Shown: piece after piece, positions 15,905 to 25,385 of the stretch
Layout of the letters: each line of letters begins with the position of its first letter
How positions within the stretch are numbered: position 1 is the stretch's first letter
Origin: Blautia sp. BIOML-A1
GTDB taxonomy: Bacteria > Bacillota > Clostridia > Lachnospirales > Lachnospiraceae
Length of the DNA stretch: 64,000 nucleotides
Assembly: GCF_009883055.1 (NCBI RefSeq)
Contig: NZ_WWVR01000020.1
Location: 1 to 64,000 of the forward strand
Direction: 5' to 3'
Notes under the pieces: model-generated
What the model was told of the DNA's origin: nothing
The model's database searches: none
Seen by the model: the letters and a program-made list of their open reading frames with translations, nothing else
Program-made: the position numbers and the translations under genes

Positions 15905-16894
15905 TTATTCCGGCTTAACTTTATCTAAATCCCAATACCATGAATTACCGATTCGTCTTGCCTTAATTCCAAGTTCCTTTTTTGCATTTTCCAGTGTTCT
16001 TTTAGAAATATTCAAATCTTCTGCCATATCAAAGATTTCACTGCTTTGCACAGAAGTTGATGTTTCTGCCAGTTCCCTCAGCATCTTTTTTGCCTGTTCC
16101 AGTTTATTTGCCTTTGGAGCAATTCCACCAAGCACCTCATCTGCTGTGATTTCATAGTCACCTATCCACTCAAATCCGGTTTCTGTCAGGCGAAATGCTT
16201 TGGAATGTCCAAATGCAGCCAGATTATTTTTAATCTGAACCACTGCTCTTAAGTCCGGTTCTCCCTCTATTCTTCCTACCAGTAATACGCTTCTGGCTAC
16301 TGCAAAAAAGTCAATCGAACCCATTCCTCTATATGCAGCTTTATTTCCACCAGCTTTATTCATATGTCCGATTAATAAAATTGCACATTTATACTTTTCT
16401 GCCAGCAAGCTCAATCTTTTTGTCATATTCCTTGATTCATTTGCCCGGTTCATATCCATTGTTCCTCCAAGGTATGCCTGAATCGGATCTAAAATAAGCA
16501 CTCTCGCACCAGTCCGTTTGATAGCAGTTTCCAGTCTCTCATCTATCATGGAAAGTGATTTTTCTGTTTCATCTATAACCATGATTCTTTCACAGACCGC
16601 TTCTGCCAGCTCCAGTCTGGGTTTTACCGTATCTGCCAGCCCATCTTCCGCTGTCTGATAAATAATATTTACTGGTTCTGTTACTTTCATATCGTTATCC
16701 AGACCTTCTCCTTTAGACAATCTCGCTGCAATATTTAATATCAGCGTAGTTTTTCCATCGCCCGGATCACCCTGAATGATCGTTAATTTCCCATAAGGGA
16801 TATATGGATACCAGAGCCAGTCCACTGTCTGAGACTGGACATCTGACATCTTTATCATTTTCAATTCTGTTTTATTCTCATTTCTCTGTTCCAT
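15905..16894 (-). CDS. RepA-like AAA ATPase
   Basis: A 329-residue RecA/DnaB-fold ATPase of the RSF1010 RepA type, found in mobile elements, where it acts as a helicase in element replication. Walker A is GDPGDGKT at residues 42-49; Walker B is ARVLILDPIQAYLGG; a further conserved strand reads CAILLIGHMNKAGG. The C-terminal 80 residues form a winged-helix domain (SSEIFDMAEDLNISKRTLENAKKELG). The start at 16894 is set by GGAGG five bases upstream; the frame stays open to 17002 inside the integrase gene. It overlaps the integrase stop by 17 bases, so the two are translationally coupled. Confidence 0.85.
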   Translation of the reverse strand: MEQRNENKTELKMIKMSDVQSQTVDWLWYPYIPYGKLTIIQGDPGDGKTTLILNIAARLSKGEGLDNDMKVTEPVNIIYQTAEDGLADTVKPRLELAEAVCERIMVIDETEKSLSMIDERLETAIKRTGARVLILDPIQAYLGGTMDMNRANESRNMTKRLSLLAEKYKCAILLIGHMNKAGGNKAAYRGMGSIDFFAVARSVLLVGRIEGEPDLRAVVQIKNNLAAFGHSKAFRLTETGFEWIGDYEITADEVLGGIAPKANKLEQAKKMLRELAETSTSVQSSEIFDMAEDLNISKRTLENAKKELGIKARRIGNSWYWDLDKVKPE

Positions 16895-18095
16895 AAATTC
16901 CTCCATTTTCCCAACTGTTCTCGCCAATTCTCTGTTGTTCTCTGGAAGAATCCCTGCTATAATCAACTTGTCTAGGGTTGACATTTGTGGATTCGTCCCC
17001 ATTTGTCACATTGCTCCGGTTGTTCGTACTTCCGGAGCTTTTTATATTTTCATCATCCAGCATATCTGCCACCACTTTCTGCTGATCTGGATATAAGTGC
17101 CCATAAGTATTCAATGTAATGCGAATGTCCGTATGTCCAAACCTTTCTTTAATCATCAATGGTTGCACTCCCTTATTAATCAGAAATGCCGCATGACTGT
17201 GACGAATGTCGTGTACTCTTATCTTTTTTACTCCGGTCTTTTGAACCACCTGTTTTAACTTATGCTGTACCGCTTCATGAACCATTGGAAAAATCCGTTC
17301 ATCTTCGGGCAACTCATACAGTCTGCTAATATAGTCCTGAATCTCTTTTTTCAGAAATTCCGGTATGGAAATCGTACGGTTCGATTCTTCTGTTTTGGGA
17401 GATGTAATCACGTCCTCTCCATGCATACGGTAGTAAGTTTTATTGATATGAAGTAGATTCCTTTCAAAATCAATGTCAGCAGGTGTAATGCTGAGTGCTT
17501 CGCCTTCTCTCGCTCCTGTCCAGAATAATAATTCAAACAGCACATAATATTTGCTTCCCGGTTCGATTCCGGTCATAAACTGCCGATATTCTTCAATTGT
17601 CCAAAACTTCATTTTCTTTTTTGAAGTCTTTCCCATACGTTTTACTTTGTCACAGGGATTATCTGCCAGATTGTAGATATTCTTCGCATGATTGAACAAT
17701 GCCGTCATCTGATTCTGTATTGTTTTCAGATAATCATCTGAATATCCTTTTTCAATAATCATATTCTGCCACTGGATAATCTCTGCTGGTGTGATACTGT
17801 TCATCGGTCTGTCCTTAAAATACGGTAACAGTTGAGCATTCATCGTATCTCTTTTGTTCTTGATACTCCTGTCCTTCAATGACTGAGACTTGTCTCGGAA
17901 GTAGACTTCTACAAACTCTCCCATTGTCATATCCATGTCTGCTTTCGCTGTTCTTTTATACTCCGCTTCAAAATTTAATGCTTCTTTCTTAGTGCGGAAT
18001 CCTCTTTTTACTTTTCGCTTTTTGGCTCCTGTCCAGTCCTCATAATAAAATGAAACATACCAGGTTCCTCTTTCTTCATCTTTGTATGCTGCCAT
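16878..18095 (-). CDS. int: Tyrosine recombinase integrase of the tuf-targeting element
   Basis: A 405-residue site-specific recombinase that would integrate and excise the element at the tuf tail. Residues 1-45 are the arm-binding domain, about 55-150 the core-binding SAM-like domain, and 165-345 the catalytic domain. Catalytic residues visible are Arg196 (TGAREGE), Lys234 (SPKTEESNR), His295 and Arg298 (HDIRH), His321 (FGHTDI) and the nucleophile Tyr331 (NTYGHLY). After residue 345 comes a 60-residue polar tail of no known function, longer than in Tn916 Int. The excisionase-like gene is 14 bases upstream. Confidence 0.93.
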   Translation of the reverse strand: MAAYKDEERGTWYVSFYYEDWTGAKKRKVKRGFRTKKEALNFEAEYKRTAKADMDMTMGEFVEVYFRDKSQSLKDRSIKNKRDTMNAQLLPYFKDRPMNSITPAEIIQWQNMIIEKGYSDDYLKTIQNQMTALFNHAKNIYNLADNPCDKVKRMGKTSKKKMKFWTIEEYRQFMTGIEPGSKYYVLFELLFWTGAREGEALSITPADIDFERNLLHINKTYYRMHGEDVITSPKTEESNRTISIPEFLKKEIQDYISRLYELPEDERIFPMVHEAVQHKLKQVVQKTGVKKIRVHDIRHSHAAFLINKGVQPLMIKERFGHTDIRITLNTYGHLYPDQQKVVADMLDDENIKSSGSTNNRSNVTNGDESTNVNPRQVDYSRDSSREQQRIGENSWENGGIYGTEK

Positions 18096-18109
18096 ACTTT
18101 CTCACCCCC

Positions 18110-18304
18110 TTACATTGCAATCTGGGAATATCCATAAAATTTCTTTTCCCAGAATGCCCTCGGTATCTTGCCCGAAACGGTTACATATCCCTGATCTGCA
18201 AGCTCTTTGTTCAGTTTGCGAAGCAGTTTGTAAGCATATCCAAGTGAAATCCCCATGCTCTCTGCAACTTCTTCCGCTGTAATCATATAGTTCTGTCTCT
18301 GCAT
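18110..18304 (-). CDS. Excisionase-like winged-HTH protein
   Basis: 64 residues: ITAEEVAESMGISLGYAYKLLRKLNKELADQG is a helix-turn-helix of the excisionase type, followed by a wing (VTVSGKIPRAFWEKKFYG). It probably directs the integrase toward excision. AAGGAGG is correctly placed before the ATG at 18304. It is the first gene of the xis-int-rep transcript from the promoter at 18344-18372. Confidence 0.82.
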   Translation of the reverse strand: MQRQNYMITAEEVAESMGISLGYAYKLLRKLNKELADQGYVTVSGKIPRAFWEKKFYGYSQIAM

Positions 18305-18343
18305 ATCATTTCCTCCTTATCTATAATTATCATTTTCACTGAT

Positions 18344-18435
18344 ACTATATCATTTTAAATAATCATTGTCAATAATTTTTATCTGTATGAATGATATTTT
18401 TCTATATTGTTGATTTTTATCATTTGTGATATACT
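18344..18435. promoter_or_regulatory. Divergent promoters with repeated operator motif
   Basis: Leftward (xis-int): TTGACA (18367-18372), 17-base spacer, TATAGT (18344-18349). Rightward (XRE): TTGTTG (18407-18412), 17-base spacer, TATACT (18430-18435). The motif ATCATTT or its complement recurs at about 18306, 18329, 18350, 18389 and 18419, overlapping both promoters. These are likely operators of the adjacent XRE regulator, which would then control its own gene and the excision genes. Confidence 0.75.
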
Positions 18436-18463
18436 AATCATAGCTTTTAAGGAGGTGGATAAT

Positions 18464-19078
18464 ATGCAGGAATCATCTATTTCAGAAAAAATAAAAGAGC
18501 TGCGAACTGATCTGAAGATGAATCAGAAAAACTTTTCCGCAGCTATCGGTATACGTCAGTCAACTTTATCCAGTTATGAAAATGGTGTGGTTACTCCCTC
18601 CAATGATGTGTTATTGACTATTGCTCAGAAATTTCATGTCTCACTGGACTGGTTATTTGGATTATCTGAAAATAAAGTACAGATTTCTACTCTCAGCGAT
18701 ATTATTTGGGTTTTATTGCAGATGAATGAATCCAATGAACTCCGGTATGAACTGGATATAAATAATAAATTTCCCGGTGATATAGAAACAGAAACACAGA
18801 AATGGTATGCCGGACTTCGCTTTTATGGAAATGATCCGGAACACTCTTTAAATGCAGATATGTGTAATTTTCTTGCCGATCTGCAGGAGAACAGAGAAAG
18901 CCTGGAATCTTATTTCACAGGTAAAGATATGTTTGATATGTGGAAGAAACAGACGTTGGAATACTACACTTCCAAACCCGTCACCCATAAAGAAATTGAA
19001 GAACTGGATTTTGAGACACGAATCCGTAAACGAGATGAACTTTTAACACAGAAATTTTCCAATAACGAACAGAAATAG
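18464..19078 (+). CDS. XRE-family regulator of the element
   Basis: 204 residues. Residues 6-62 form a Cro/CI helix-turn-helix (KIKELRTDLKMNQKNFSAAIG, RQSTLSSYENG, then SLDWLFGLSENK). The remaining 140 residues are an acidic helical domain of unknown role. The start at 18464 follows AAGGAGGTGGATA; the frame is open further upstream to 18407 but that overlaps the promoter. It is divergent from xis-int and is probably the element's repressor, acting on the ATCATTT repeats between them. Confidence 0.85.
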   Translation: MQESSISEKIKELRTDLKMNQKNFSAAIGIRQSTLSSYENGVVTPSNDVLLTIAQKFHVSLDWLFGLSENKVQISTLSDIIWVLLQMNESNELRYELDINNKFPGDIETETQKWYAGLRFYGNDPEHSLNADMCNFLADLQENRESLESYFTGKDMFDMWKKQTLEYYTSKPVTHKEIEELDFETRIRKRDELLTQKFSNNEQK

Positions 19079-19093
19079 TATCATAACAGTATC

Positions 19094-19146
19094 ACAGGCA
19101 GATATGCGAAGGTTTTCATTTTCTTCCCATACCTGCCTGTTTTTAA
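19094..19146 (+). terminator. Terminator after the element's XRE gene
   Basis: ACAGGCA (19094-19100) pairs with TGCCTGT (19134-19140), extended by ATATG/CATAC-like pairs, and is followed by TTTTTAATTT. Confidence 0.7.
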
Positions 19147-19185
19147 TTTATTCGCTATTCTTTACAGCCTTATTTTAATCTTCTG

Positions 19186-19333
19186 TTCAACAGAAAAACC
19201 CCGGAAACCTTACGGTTCCGGGGTATCTTACGTTTGGACACAATGTACCTTGCGGTACTCAATATATATTAGTCAGTGATTACTCGATGATTGTAGCAAC
19301 ACGTCCTGATCCTACAGTACGTCCACCTTCACG
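19186..19333 (-). repeat. Right end repeat (attR): tuf tail carried by the element
   Basis: 148 bases matching 5356-5503 except at 19212 and 19272. It supplies the last 17 codons and stop of the functional tuf gene (19280-19333) and a tuf-type terminator hairpin (19196-19223) with a T run on the minus strand. Because it lies between integrase and tuf, it is most simply the copy brought in by the element. Both differences lie outside the coding part, so the EF-Tu sequence is unchanged. Confidence 0.9.
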
Positions 19334-20473
19334 GATAGCGAAAGTAAGACCCTGGCTCATAGCGATTGGGTGGATCAGTTCGATTGTCATTTCGATGTTA
19401 TCTCCAGGCATGCACATTTCTGTTCCTTCTGGAAGGTTGCAAACACCTGTTACGTCTGTTGTTCTGAAGTAGAACTGTGGACGATAGTTGTTGAAGAATG
19501 GAGTATGACGTCCACCTTCATCTTTTGTCAGAACGTAAACCTGAGCTGTGAATTTTGTATGGCATGTAAGTGTTCCTGGTTTAGCAAGAACCTGTCCACG
19601 CTCGATTTCGTTTCTCTGAACACCACGAAGAAGAGCACCGATGTTATCACCAGCCTGAGCTTCGTCAAGAAGTTTACGGAACATTTCGATTCCTGTAACA
19701 ACAACTTTACGTGTTTCTTCTTTGATACCAACGATTTCAACTTCTTCAGATACATGAAGAACACCAGCTTCTACTCTACCAGTAGCAACTGTTCCACGAC
19801 CTGTGATAGAGAATACATCCTCTACAGGCATAACGAACGGTTTGTCTGTGTCACGCTGTGGATCCGGAATGTATTTATCAACTGCATCCATAAGTTCCAT
19901 GATCTTATCTCCCCATGGGCCAGCCGGATCTTCAAGTGCTTTAAGAGCAGATCCCTGGATAACCGGGATGTCATCTCCTGGGAAGTCATACTCGGAAAGA
20001 AGTTCACGAATTTCCATCTCAACCAGTTCAAGAAGTTCATCATCGTCTACCATATCGCATTTGTTCATGAATACAACGATGTACGGAACACCTACCTGAC
20101 GGGAAAGAAGGATGTGCTCTTTTGTCTGAGCCATAACACCATCAGTAGCAGCAACAACGAGGATAGCACCATCCATCTGAGCTGCACCTGTGATCATGTT
20201 CTTAACGTAGTCAGCATGTCCTGGGCAGTCAACGTGTGCATAATGTCTATGCTCTGTTTCGTACTCAACGTGTGCTGTAGAGATTGTGATACCACGCTCT
20301 CTTTCTTCTGGAGCTTTATCGATGTTCTCGAAATCTGTAGCAGAGTTACCTTCAACTCTTTCTGCAAGAACTTTTGTGATAGCTGCTGTTAAAGTTGTTT
20401 TACCATGGTCAACGTGTCCGATGGTACCAATGTTACAATGCGGTTTTGTTCTCTCAAACTTAGCCTTTGCCAT
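19280..20473 (-). CDS. tuf: Translation elongation factor Tu
   Basis: 397 residues, full length, delivering aminoacyl-tRNA to the ribosome with GTP hydrolysis. G1 is GHVDHGKTT (residues 19-27), the effector loop is RGITI, G3 is DCPGHADYV and G4 is NKCDMVD; domains 2 and 3 follow and it ends [17 protein letters not shown] precedes the ATG. It is the last gene of the str cluster but also has its own promoter at 20548-20576. The final 17 codons and the terminator lie within the right repeat of the integrated element, so the gene stays intact although an element sits in its 3' end. Confidence 0.98.
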   Translation of the reverse strand: MAKAKFERTKPHCNIGTIGHVDHGKTTLTAAITKVLAERVEGNSATDFENIDKAPEERERGITISTAHVEYETEHRHYAHVDCPGHADYVKNMITGAAQMDGAILVVAATDGVMAQTKEHILLSRQVGVPYIVVFMNKCDMVDDDELLELVEMEIRELLSEYDFPGDDIPVIQGSALKALEDPAGPWGDKIMELMDAVDKYIPDPQRDTDKPFVMPVEDVFSITGRGTVATGRVEAGVLHVSEEVEIVGIKEETRKVVVTGIEMFRKLLDEAQAGDNIGALLRGVQRNEIERGQVLAKPGTLTCHTKFTAQVYVLTKDEGGRHTPFFNNYRPQFYFRTTDVTGVCNLPEGTEMCMPGDNIEMTIELIHPIAMSQGLTFAIREGGRTVGSGRVATIIE

Positions 20474-20547
20474 TTTAAAATGTCCTCCTTAAAAACTTTG
20501 CTCTTTCTTTCAGAGCATTTTTATCAGTTTTTGACTTGCTATCCTTG

Positions 20548-20576
20548 ATTATATTGCAAATCAAGGATATTTGCAA
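20548..20576 (-). promoter_or_regulatory. tuf promoter with overlapping dyad
   Basis: TTGCAA (20571-20576), 17-base spacer, consensus TATAAT (20548-20553) on the minus strand. A perfect 10-base dyad, ATCCTTGATT (20541-20550) with AATCAAGGAT (20559-20568), straddles the -10 box. It could be an operator or a DNA cruciform; which factor would bind is unknown. Confidence 0.75.
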
Positions 20577-20583
20577 GTATTTT

Positions 20584-20609
20584 GTTACTGTTCACCTTGC
20601 AAACAGTAA
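20584..20609. repeat. GTTACTGTTCA palindromic repeat after fusA
   Basis: GTTACTGTTCACC followed by AAACAGTAA forms a short hairpin between fusA and tuf. It belongs to the same family as the copies at 27947, 28036, 40748, 46747, 51734 and 53023, and may end fusA transcripts. Confidence 0.5.
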
Positions 20610-20621
20610 TCTCTTTATTTA

Positions 20622-22745
20622 TCAGTCTTTCTTGGAAAGAATCTTTTCCTGAACGGACTTCGGAACCTGTTCGTATTTCTCGAAGAACATGGAGTAGTTA
20701 CCACGTCCCTGAGTTCTGGAACGAAGGTCTGTTGCATATCCGAACATTTCAGAAAGCGGAACGAATCCACGGATCATCTTACCACCGCCGATATCATCCA
20801 TACCTTCGATACGACCACGACGGGAGTTGATATCACCGATAACATCACCCATGTAGTCTTCCGGAGTAGTAACTTCGACTCTCATGATAGGCTCAAGAAG
20901 AATCGGAGCTGCTTTCTGCATAGCATCCTTGAATGCAAGGGAACCTGCAATGTGGAATGCCATTTCAGAGGAATCGACTTCATGATAAGAACCGTCGTAT
21001 ACGTTTGCATGAACGCCGACTACCGGGAATCCACCCAGAATACCAGCTTTCATAGCTTCTTCAATACCTTCACCAACTGCCGGGATGTATTCCTTCGGAA
21101 TAGCACCACCAACAACTGTGGATTCGAACTTGTACAGTTCTTCTCCGTTGGCATCCATAGGCTCGAATTTAACTTTACAGTGACCATACTGTCCACGACC
21201 ACCAGACTGTTTAGCATATTTGCTGTCAACGTCTACTGATTTAGTAATTGTTTCTTTATATGCAACCTGAGGTGCACCAACGTTAGCCTCTACTTTGAAT
21301 TCACGAAGCAGACGGTCAACGATGATTTCCAGATGCAACTCACCCATACCAGCGATGATTGTCTGACCTGTTTCCTGATTTGTATGTGCACGGAATGTCG
21401 GGTCTTCTTCTGCCAGTTTTGCAAGAGCTTCACCAAGTTTACCCTGTCCAGCTTTTGTCTTAGGCTCGATTGCAAGCTCAATAACCGGTTCCGGGAATTC
21501 CATGGATTCAAGGATTACCGGATGCTGGTCATCACAGATTGTATCACCAGTTGTGGTGAATTTGAAACCGATTGCTGCAGCGATATCTCCTGAATATACT
21601 TTATCCAGTTCCATACGTTTGTTAGCGTGCATCTGAAGGATACGGCCAACACGTTCTTTCTTGTCCTTAGTAGCGTTGAGTACATAAGAACCAGAATTCA
21701 TAGTACCGGAGTATACACGGAAGTATGCCAGTTTACCAACAAATGGGTCTGTCATAATCTTGAATGCCAGGGCGGAGAACGGCTCTTCATCAGAAGAATG
21801 TCTCACGATCGGGTTGCCTTCCAGGTCAACACCCTCGATTGGAGGAATGTCTGTAGGAGCAGGCATGAATTCAATGATTGCATCCAGAAGTTTCTGAACA
21901 CCCTTGTTTCTGTATGCAGTACCGCAGCATACCGGTACAGCTGTACATTCGCAAGTAGCTTTACGAAGAACTGCTTTTAATTTATCATTAGACGGTTCTT
22001 CACCTTCCAGATATTCCATCATTAAATCGTCATCCAGTTCGCAGATTTTCTCTACGAGTTCTGTATGATAAAGTTCTGCTTCTTCCTGCATGTCTTCCGG
22101 AATATCTGTGATGGAAATGTCTTCACCTTTCTCATCATTGTAGATATAAGCCTGCATTTCGAAAAGGTCGATGATTCCTTTGAATTCATCTTCTTTTCCG
22201 ATTGGAAGCTGTAAGCAGATAGCGTTTTTACCAAGACGAGTCTTGATCTGATCTACAGCGTTGTAGAAGTTTGCACCGAGAATATCCATCTTGTTGATGA
22301 ATGCCATACGCGGTACATTGTAAGTGTCAGCCTGACGCCATACGTTTTCGGACTGAGGTTCTACACCACCTTTTGCACAGAAGACACCGACAGCGCCGTC
22401 AAGTACACGGAGTGAACGCTCAACCTCTACGGTGAAGTCTACGTGTCCTGGTGTATCAATGATGTTGATACGATGTTCCAGAGCACCTGGTTTTGTCTTG
22501 CAGTGTTCCTGCAGAGTCCAGTGACATGTGGTAGCAGCGGAAGTAATTGTGATACCTCTCTCCTGCTCCTGCTCCATCCAGTCCATTGTTGCGGTACCTT
22601 CATGAGTATCACCGATTTTGTAGTTGACACCTGTATAATAAAGGATACGTTCTGTAAGAGTTGTCTTACCTGCATCGATATGAGCCATGATACCAATGTT
22701 TCTGGTACGCTCAAGCGGGTATTCTCTACCTTCTTTTCCAGCCAA
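20622..22745 (-). CDS. fusA: Translation elongation factor G
   Basis: 707 residues, the translocase of the ribosome. G1 is [10 protein letters not shown]3 is [10 protein letters not shown]4 is NKMD; the C-terminal domains IV-V contain [15 protein letters not shown] and [13 protein letters not shown]. The start is TTG at 22745, with AAGGAGG nine bases upstream; no ATG is suitably placed. It lies 17 bases after rpsG, in the usual rpsL-rpsG-fusA order. Confidence 0.98.
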   Translation of the reverse strand: MAGKEGREYPLERTRNIGIMAHIDAGKTTLTERILYYTGVNYKIGDTHEGTATMDWMEQEQERGITITSAATTCHWTLQEHCKTKPGALEHRINIIDTPGHVDFTVEVERSLRVLDGAVGVFCAKGGVEPQSENVWRQADTYNVPRMAFINKMDILGANFYNAVDQIKTRLGKNAICLQLPIGKEDEFKGIIDLFEMQAYIYNDEKGEDISITDIPEDMQEEAELYHTELVEKICELDDDLMMEYLEGEEPSNDKLKAVLRKATCECTAVPVCCGTAYRNKGVQKLLDAIIEFMPAPTDIPPIEGVDLEGNPIVRHSSDEEPFSALAFKIMTDPFVGKLAYFRVYSGTMNSGSYVLNATKDKKERVGRILQMHANKRMELDKVYSGDIAAAIGFKFTTTGDTICDDQHPVILESMEFPEPVIELAIEPKTKAGQGKLGEALAKLAEEDPTFRAHTNQETGQTIIAGMGELHLEIIVDRLLREFKVEANVGAPQVAYKETITKSVDVDSKYAKQSGGRGQYGHCKVKFEPMDANGEELYKFESTVVGGAIPKEYIPAVGEGIEEAMKAGILGGFPVVGVHANVYDGSYHEVDSSEMAFHIAGSLAFKDAMQKAAPILLEPIMRVEVTTPEDYMGDVIGDINSRRGRIEGMDDIGGGKMIRGFVPLSEMFGYATDLRSRTQGRGNYSMFFEKYEQVPKSVQEKILSKKD

Positions 22746-22762
22746 TTGGATTTCCTCCTTGA

Positions 22763-23480
<718 letters not shown>

Positions 23481-23897
23481 TTATTTCTTTTTAGGTCTCT
23501 TAGCACCATATTTGGAGCGGGCCTGTTTTCTGTTGGCTACACCTGCAGTATCCAGTGTACCTCTGATGATGTGGTATCTGGTACCAGGTAAGTCCTTAAC
23601 ACGTCCACCACGGATAAGAACAACGCTATGCTCCTGAAGGTTGTGTCCTTCTCCTGGGATATAGCTTGTTACTTCGATACCGTTGGAAAGACGAACTCTG
23701 GCGATCTTTCTAAGAGCTGAGTTAGGTTTCTTAGGTGTTGCAGTTTTAACTGCTGTACAAACTCCACGTTTCTGTGGTGCAGACTGCTCAACAGCTTTCT
23801 TTCTTAAAGAGTTGAATGTTCTCTGCAGAGCCGGTGCTGTAGATTTCTTTACAGATGTCTGACGTCCTTTTCTTACTAACTGGTTGAATGTTGGCAT
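23481..23897 (-). CDS. rpsL: 30S ribosomal protein S12
   Basis: 138 residues, first gene of the str operon, involved in decoding accuracy. The streptomycin region is wild type: [10 protein letters not shown] has the sensitive Lys. The start at 23897 follows GGGAGGTGAAATGGA. The C-terminus [15 protein letters not shown] is typical. A 150-base leader runs from the promoter at 24054-24082. Confidence 0.98.
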   Translation of the reverse strand: MPTFNQLVRKGRQTSVKKSTAPALQRTFNSLRKKAVEQSAPQKRGVCTAVKTATPKKPNSALRKIARVRLSNGIEVTSYIPGEGHNLQEHSVVLIRGGRVKDLPGTRYHIIRGTLDTAGVANRKQARSKYGAKRPKKK

Positions 23898-24053
23898 TCC
23901 ATTTCACCTCCCGATTATTTTCTCCATGGTTTGCCATGGGGTAGCGCGGTTGCTATTGTCAAATTAATAAATCAATCTTCAGGATCTGCCACTGGCAATT
24001 TCCTGAATATGCTGCGGCAACAAAAAAACAGCGTTCTTATTGCACGCTTGCTC

Positions 24054-24082
24054 ATTATATCCTGTAAAAATACGGCTGTCAA
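24054..24082 (-). promoter_or_regulatory. str operon promoter
   Basis: Perfect consensus TTGACA (24077-24082), 17-base spacer, TATAAT (24054-24059) on the minus strand. It sits in the gap after the 410-residue unknown gene, so rpsL-rpsG-fusA start a new transcript there. Confidence 0.88.
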
Positions 24083-24134
24083 GGTATTTTACATGATTTT
24101 TTCTTTTTATTTATGAATTTCTGATTATTACTTT

Positions 24135-25367
24135 TTACAAATTCTCTCCGTCCTTATCCTCATAGGACATCTCCCAAATGTCAGCAAAAACTGCCAGCGG
24201 ACAATCTGTCAGAAGACACATTAGAAGAAAGCATTCGTATGGATTTACAATATAAATCTCACTCATTCCACACTTGTGAAGAATCTTCTGTATCTCCTCC
24301 AGAAAATGATGATATCTGTTGTATGGATCATCATCCTGCATCTCCTGCGATACAATAAAAAACTCAAGTGTTATCAGATCAAAACGTTCAACCGGAAATT
24401 TATGATTCATGATACTGTTTATTCTCTGACGGCTGAATCTTTTCTGGCTGAAATGTTTTGCCAGAATGGAAGCCGACATCTTTTTGAGATTTCCCATTTT
24501 ATTTACCGGAATTCCGCTGCAGATAACTTTTTCCACATCAGAGTCTGTAATATCAGAAATATTCCACACTTTATTGCGATCTTTCTCCGCCTCATCGCCC
24601 TGATACATTTTGGCAATGATTTCCTTGGCATGAGTCAGCAGACGTACAAATTCCTGGAAAGCCTGACTTTTCTCCGACATTGGATCATCTGCTCCGACCT
24701 TTACATATGCCAGATACTTCAGAAGCTTTTCCTCGTTATCCAATATCAGTGTACCTGAATAAACATTGGATGCATCCGTATAATCCGGATCAGGCTCCAG
24801 TCTCTCATAAGCTTTCTTAAACTCCTCTGCTTTATGGTATCCAAGCTGCATGGTATAGCAATACCAGTAGATCACCTCATCCGGATTATGGAAATCAAAA
24901 TCCTGCTCTCTCAGCACTCTTGTCAGAAAATCAGAGACATCCTCGGCACTCATGCGAAGTCCAAATCCCAGCAGAAATACAGTTTCTCTCTTGACAGAAG
25001 CCTGTGTCAGCCAGTTATTCACAAGAGAGGTCAGCTTCGTAGAAGTTGGATTCATTGATTTCGGCGTGCAGGTTTCATGAAAGGATTCAATCACAATATC
25101 CCTGTATATCTCCTGCGTTACTTCATTATAAGGCTCTTCCAGTCCTGAACGTTCGTAAATATAACGTTTCAGATGATCCCCAAAAGATACCAGTTCCATT
25201 TCTTTATAAAGATAATGGAAAATAACATCTGCATCCTCATCCTCAAAGCCATCCAGACTGACCACCTGTCGGAATCGCTGTGCAGCTTTTCGTGTAAATT
25301 CAAAGTCTTTGACCGAATCAAAAGCAACTGTCTGCTCAAAATCCAGATCCTGCATACGATTTTTCAT
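24135..25367 (-). CDS. Unknown 410-residue protein of the kinase/phosphatase cassette
   Basis: No family recognised. It is a soluble, acidic, mostly helical protein. Residues about 298-345 (SILAKHFSQKRFSRQRINSIMNHKFPVERFD in outline) resemble a helix-turn-helix, so DNA binding is possible. Near the N-terminus FEQTVAFD places Thr13 in a TVxF context like those phosphorylated by bacterial Ser/Thr kinases and read by FHA domains. It is the third gene of a leftward set after a membrane Ser/Thr kinase and a PP2C phosphatase, 18 bases downstream of the latter. That makes it a good candidate substrate or output of that pair; this is inference. Confidence 0.7.
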   Translation of the reverse strand: MKNRMQDLDFEQTVAFDSVKDFEFTRKAAQRFRQVVSLDGFEDEDADVIFHYLYKEMELVSFGDHLKRYIYERSGLEEPYNEVTQEIYRDIVIESFHETCTPKSMNPTSTKLTSLVNNWLTQASVKRETVFLLGFGLRMSAEDVSDFLTRVLREQDFDFHNPDEVIYWYCYTMQLGYHKAEEFKKAYERLEPDPDYTDASNVYSGTLILDNEEKLLKYLAYVKVGADDPMSEKSQAFQEFVRLLTHAKEIIAKMYQGDEAEKDRNKVWNISDITDSDVEKVICSGIPVNKMGNLKKMSASILAKHFSQKRFSRQRINSIMNHKFPVERFDLITLEFFIVSQEMQDDDPYNRYHHFLEEIQKILHKCGMSEIYIVNPYECFLLMCLLTDCPLAVFADIWEMSYEDKDGENL

Positions 25368-25385
25368 AGTCTGTCACCTTCATAA

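Larger units (their letters stand above)
5504..19333. mobile_element. Integrative mobilizable element in the tuf 3' end
   Basis: About 13.8 kb bounded by 148-base direct repeats of the tuf tail. Next to the right repeat are a tyrosine integrase, an excisionase-like protein and an XRE regulator from divergent promoters; then a RepA-like ATPase, DUF5348-like protein, a MobV relaxase and TnpV. Cargo genes fill 5658-12898. No type IV secretion, coupling protein or conjugation genes are present, so it looks like an IME mobilized by a helper element. Excision by recombination between the repeats would restore tuf with its original tail. The cargo half is clearly more AT-rich than the mobilization half, suggesting a mosaic origin. 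Exact end coordinates depend on where in the repeats strand exchange occurs. Confidence 0.88.

Noticed and set aside
5356..19333. CRISPR-like or tandem-repeat interpretation of the two 148-base copies
   Set aside because: Only two copies exist, 13.8 kb apart, and they contain tuf codons; they are attachment-site repeats.
1..19333. A complete conjugative element (ICE)
   Set aside because: No VirB4, VirD4/TcpA, TraG or other type IV secretion components are present; only mobilization genes are seen.
19370..20392. Long open frame (340 codons) on the plus strand across tuf
   Set aside because: It is the mirror of the highly biased tuf coding sequence; no ribosome site and Cys/Phe/Ser-rich composition typical of antisense frames.
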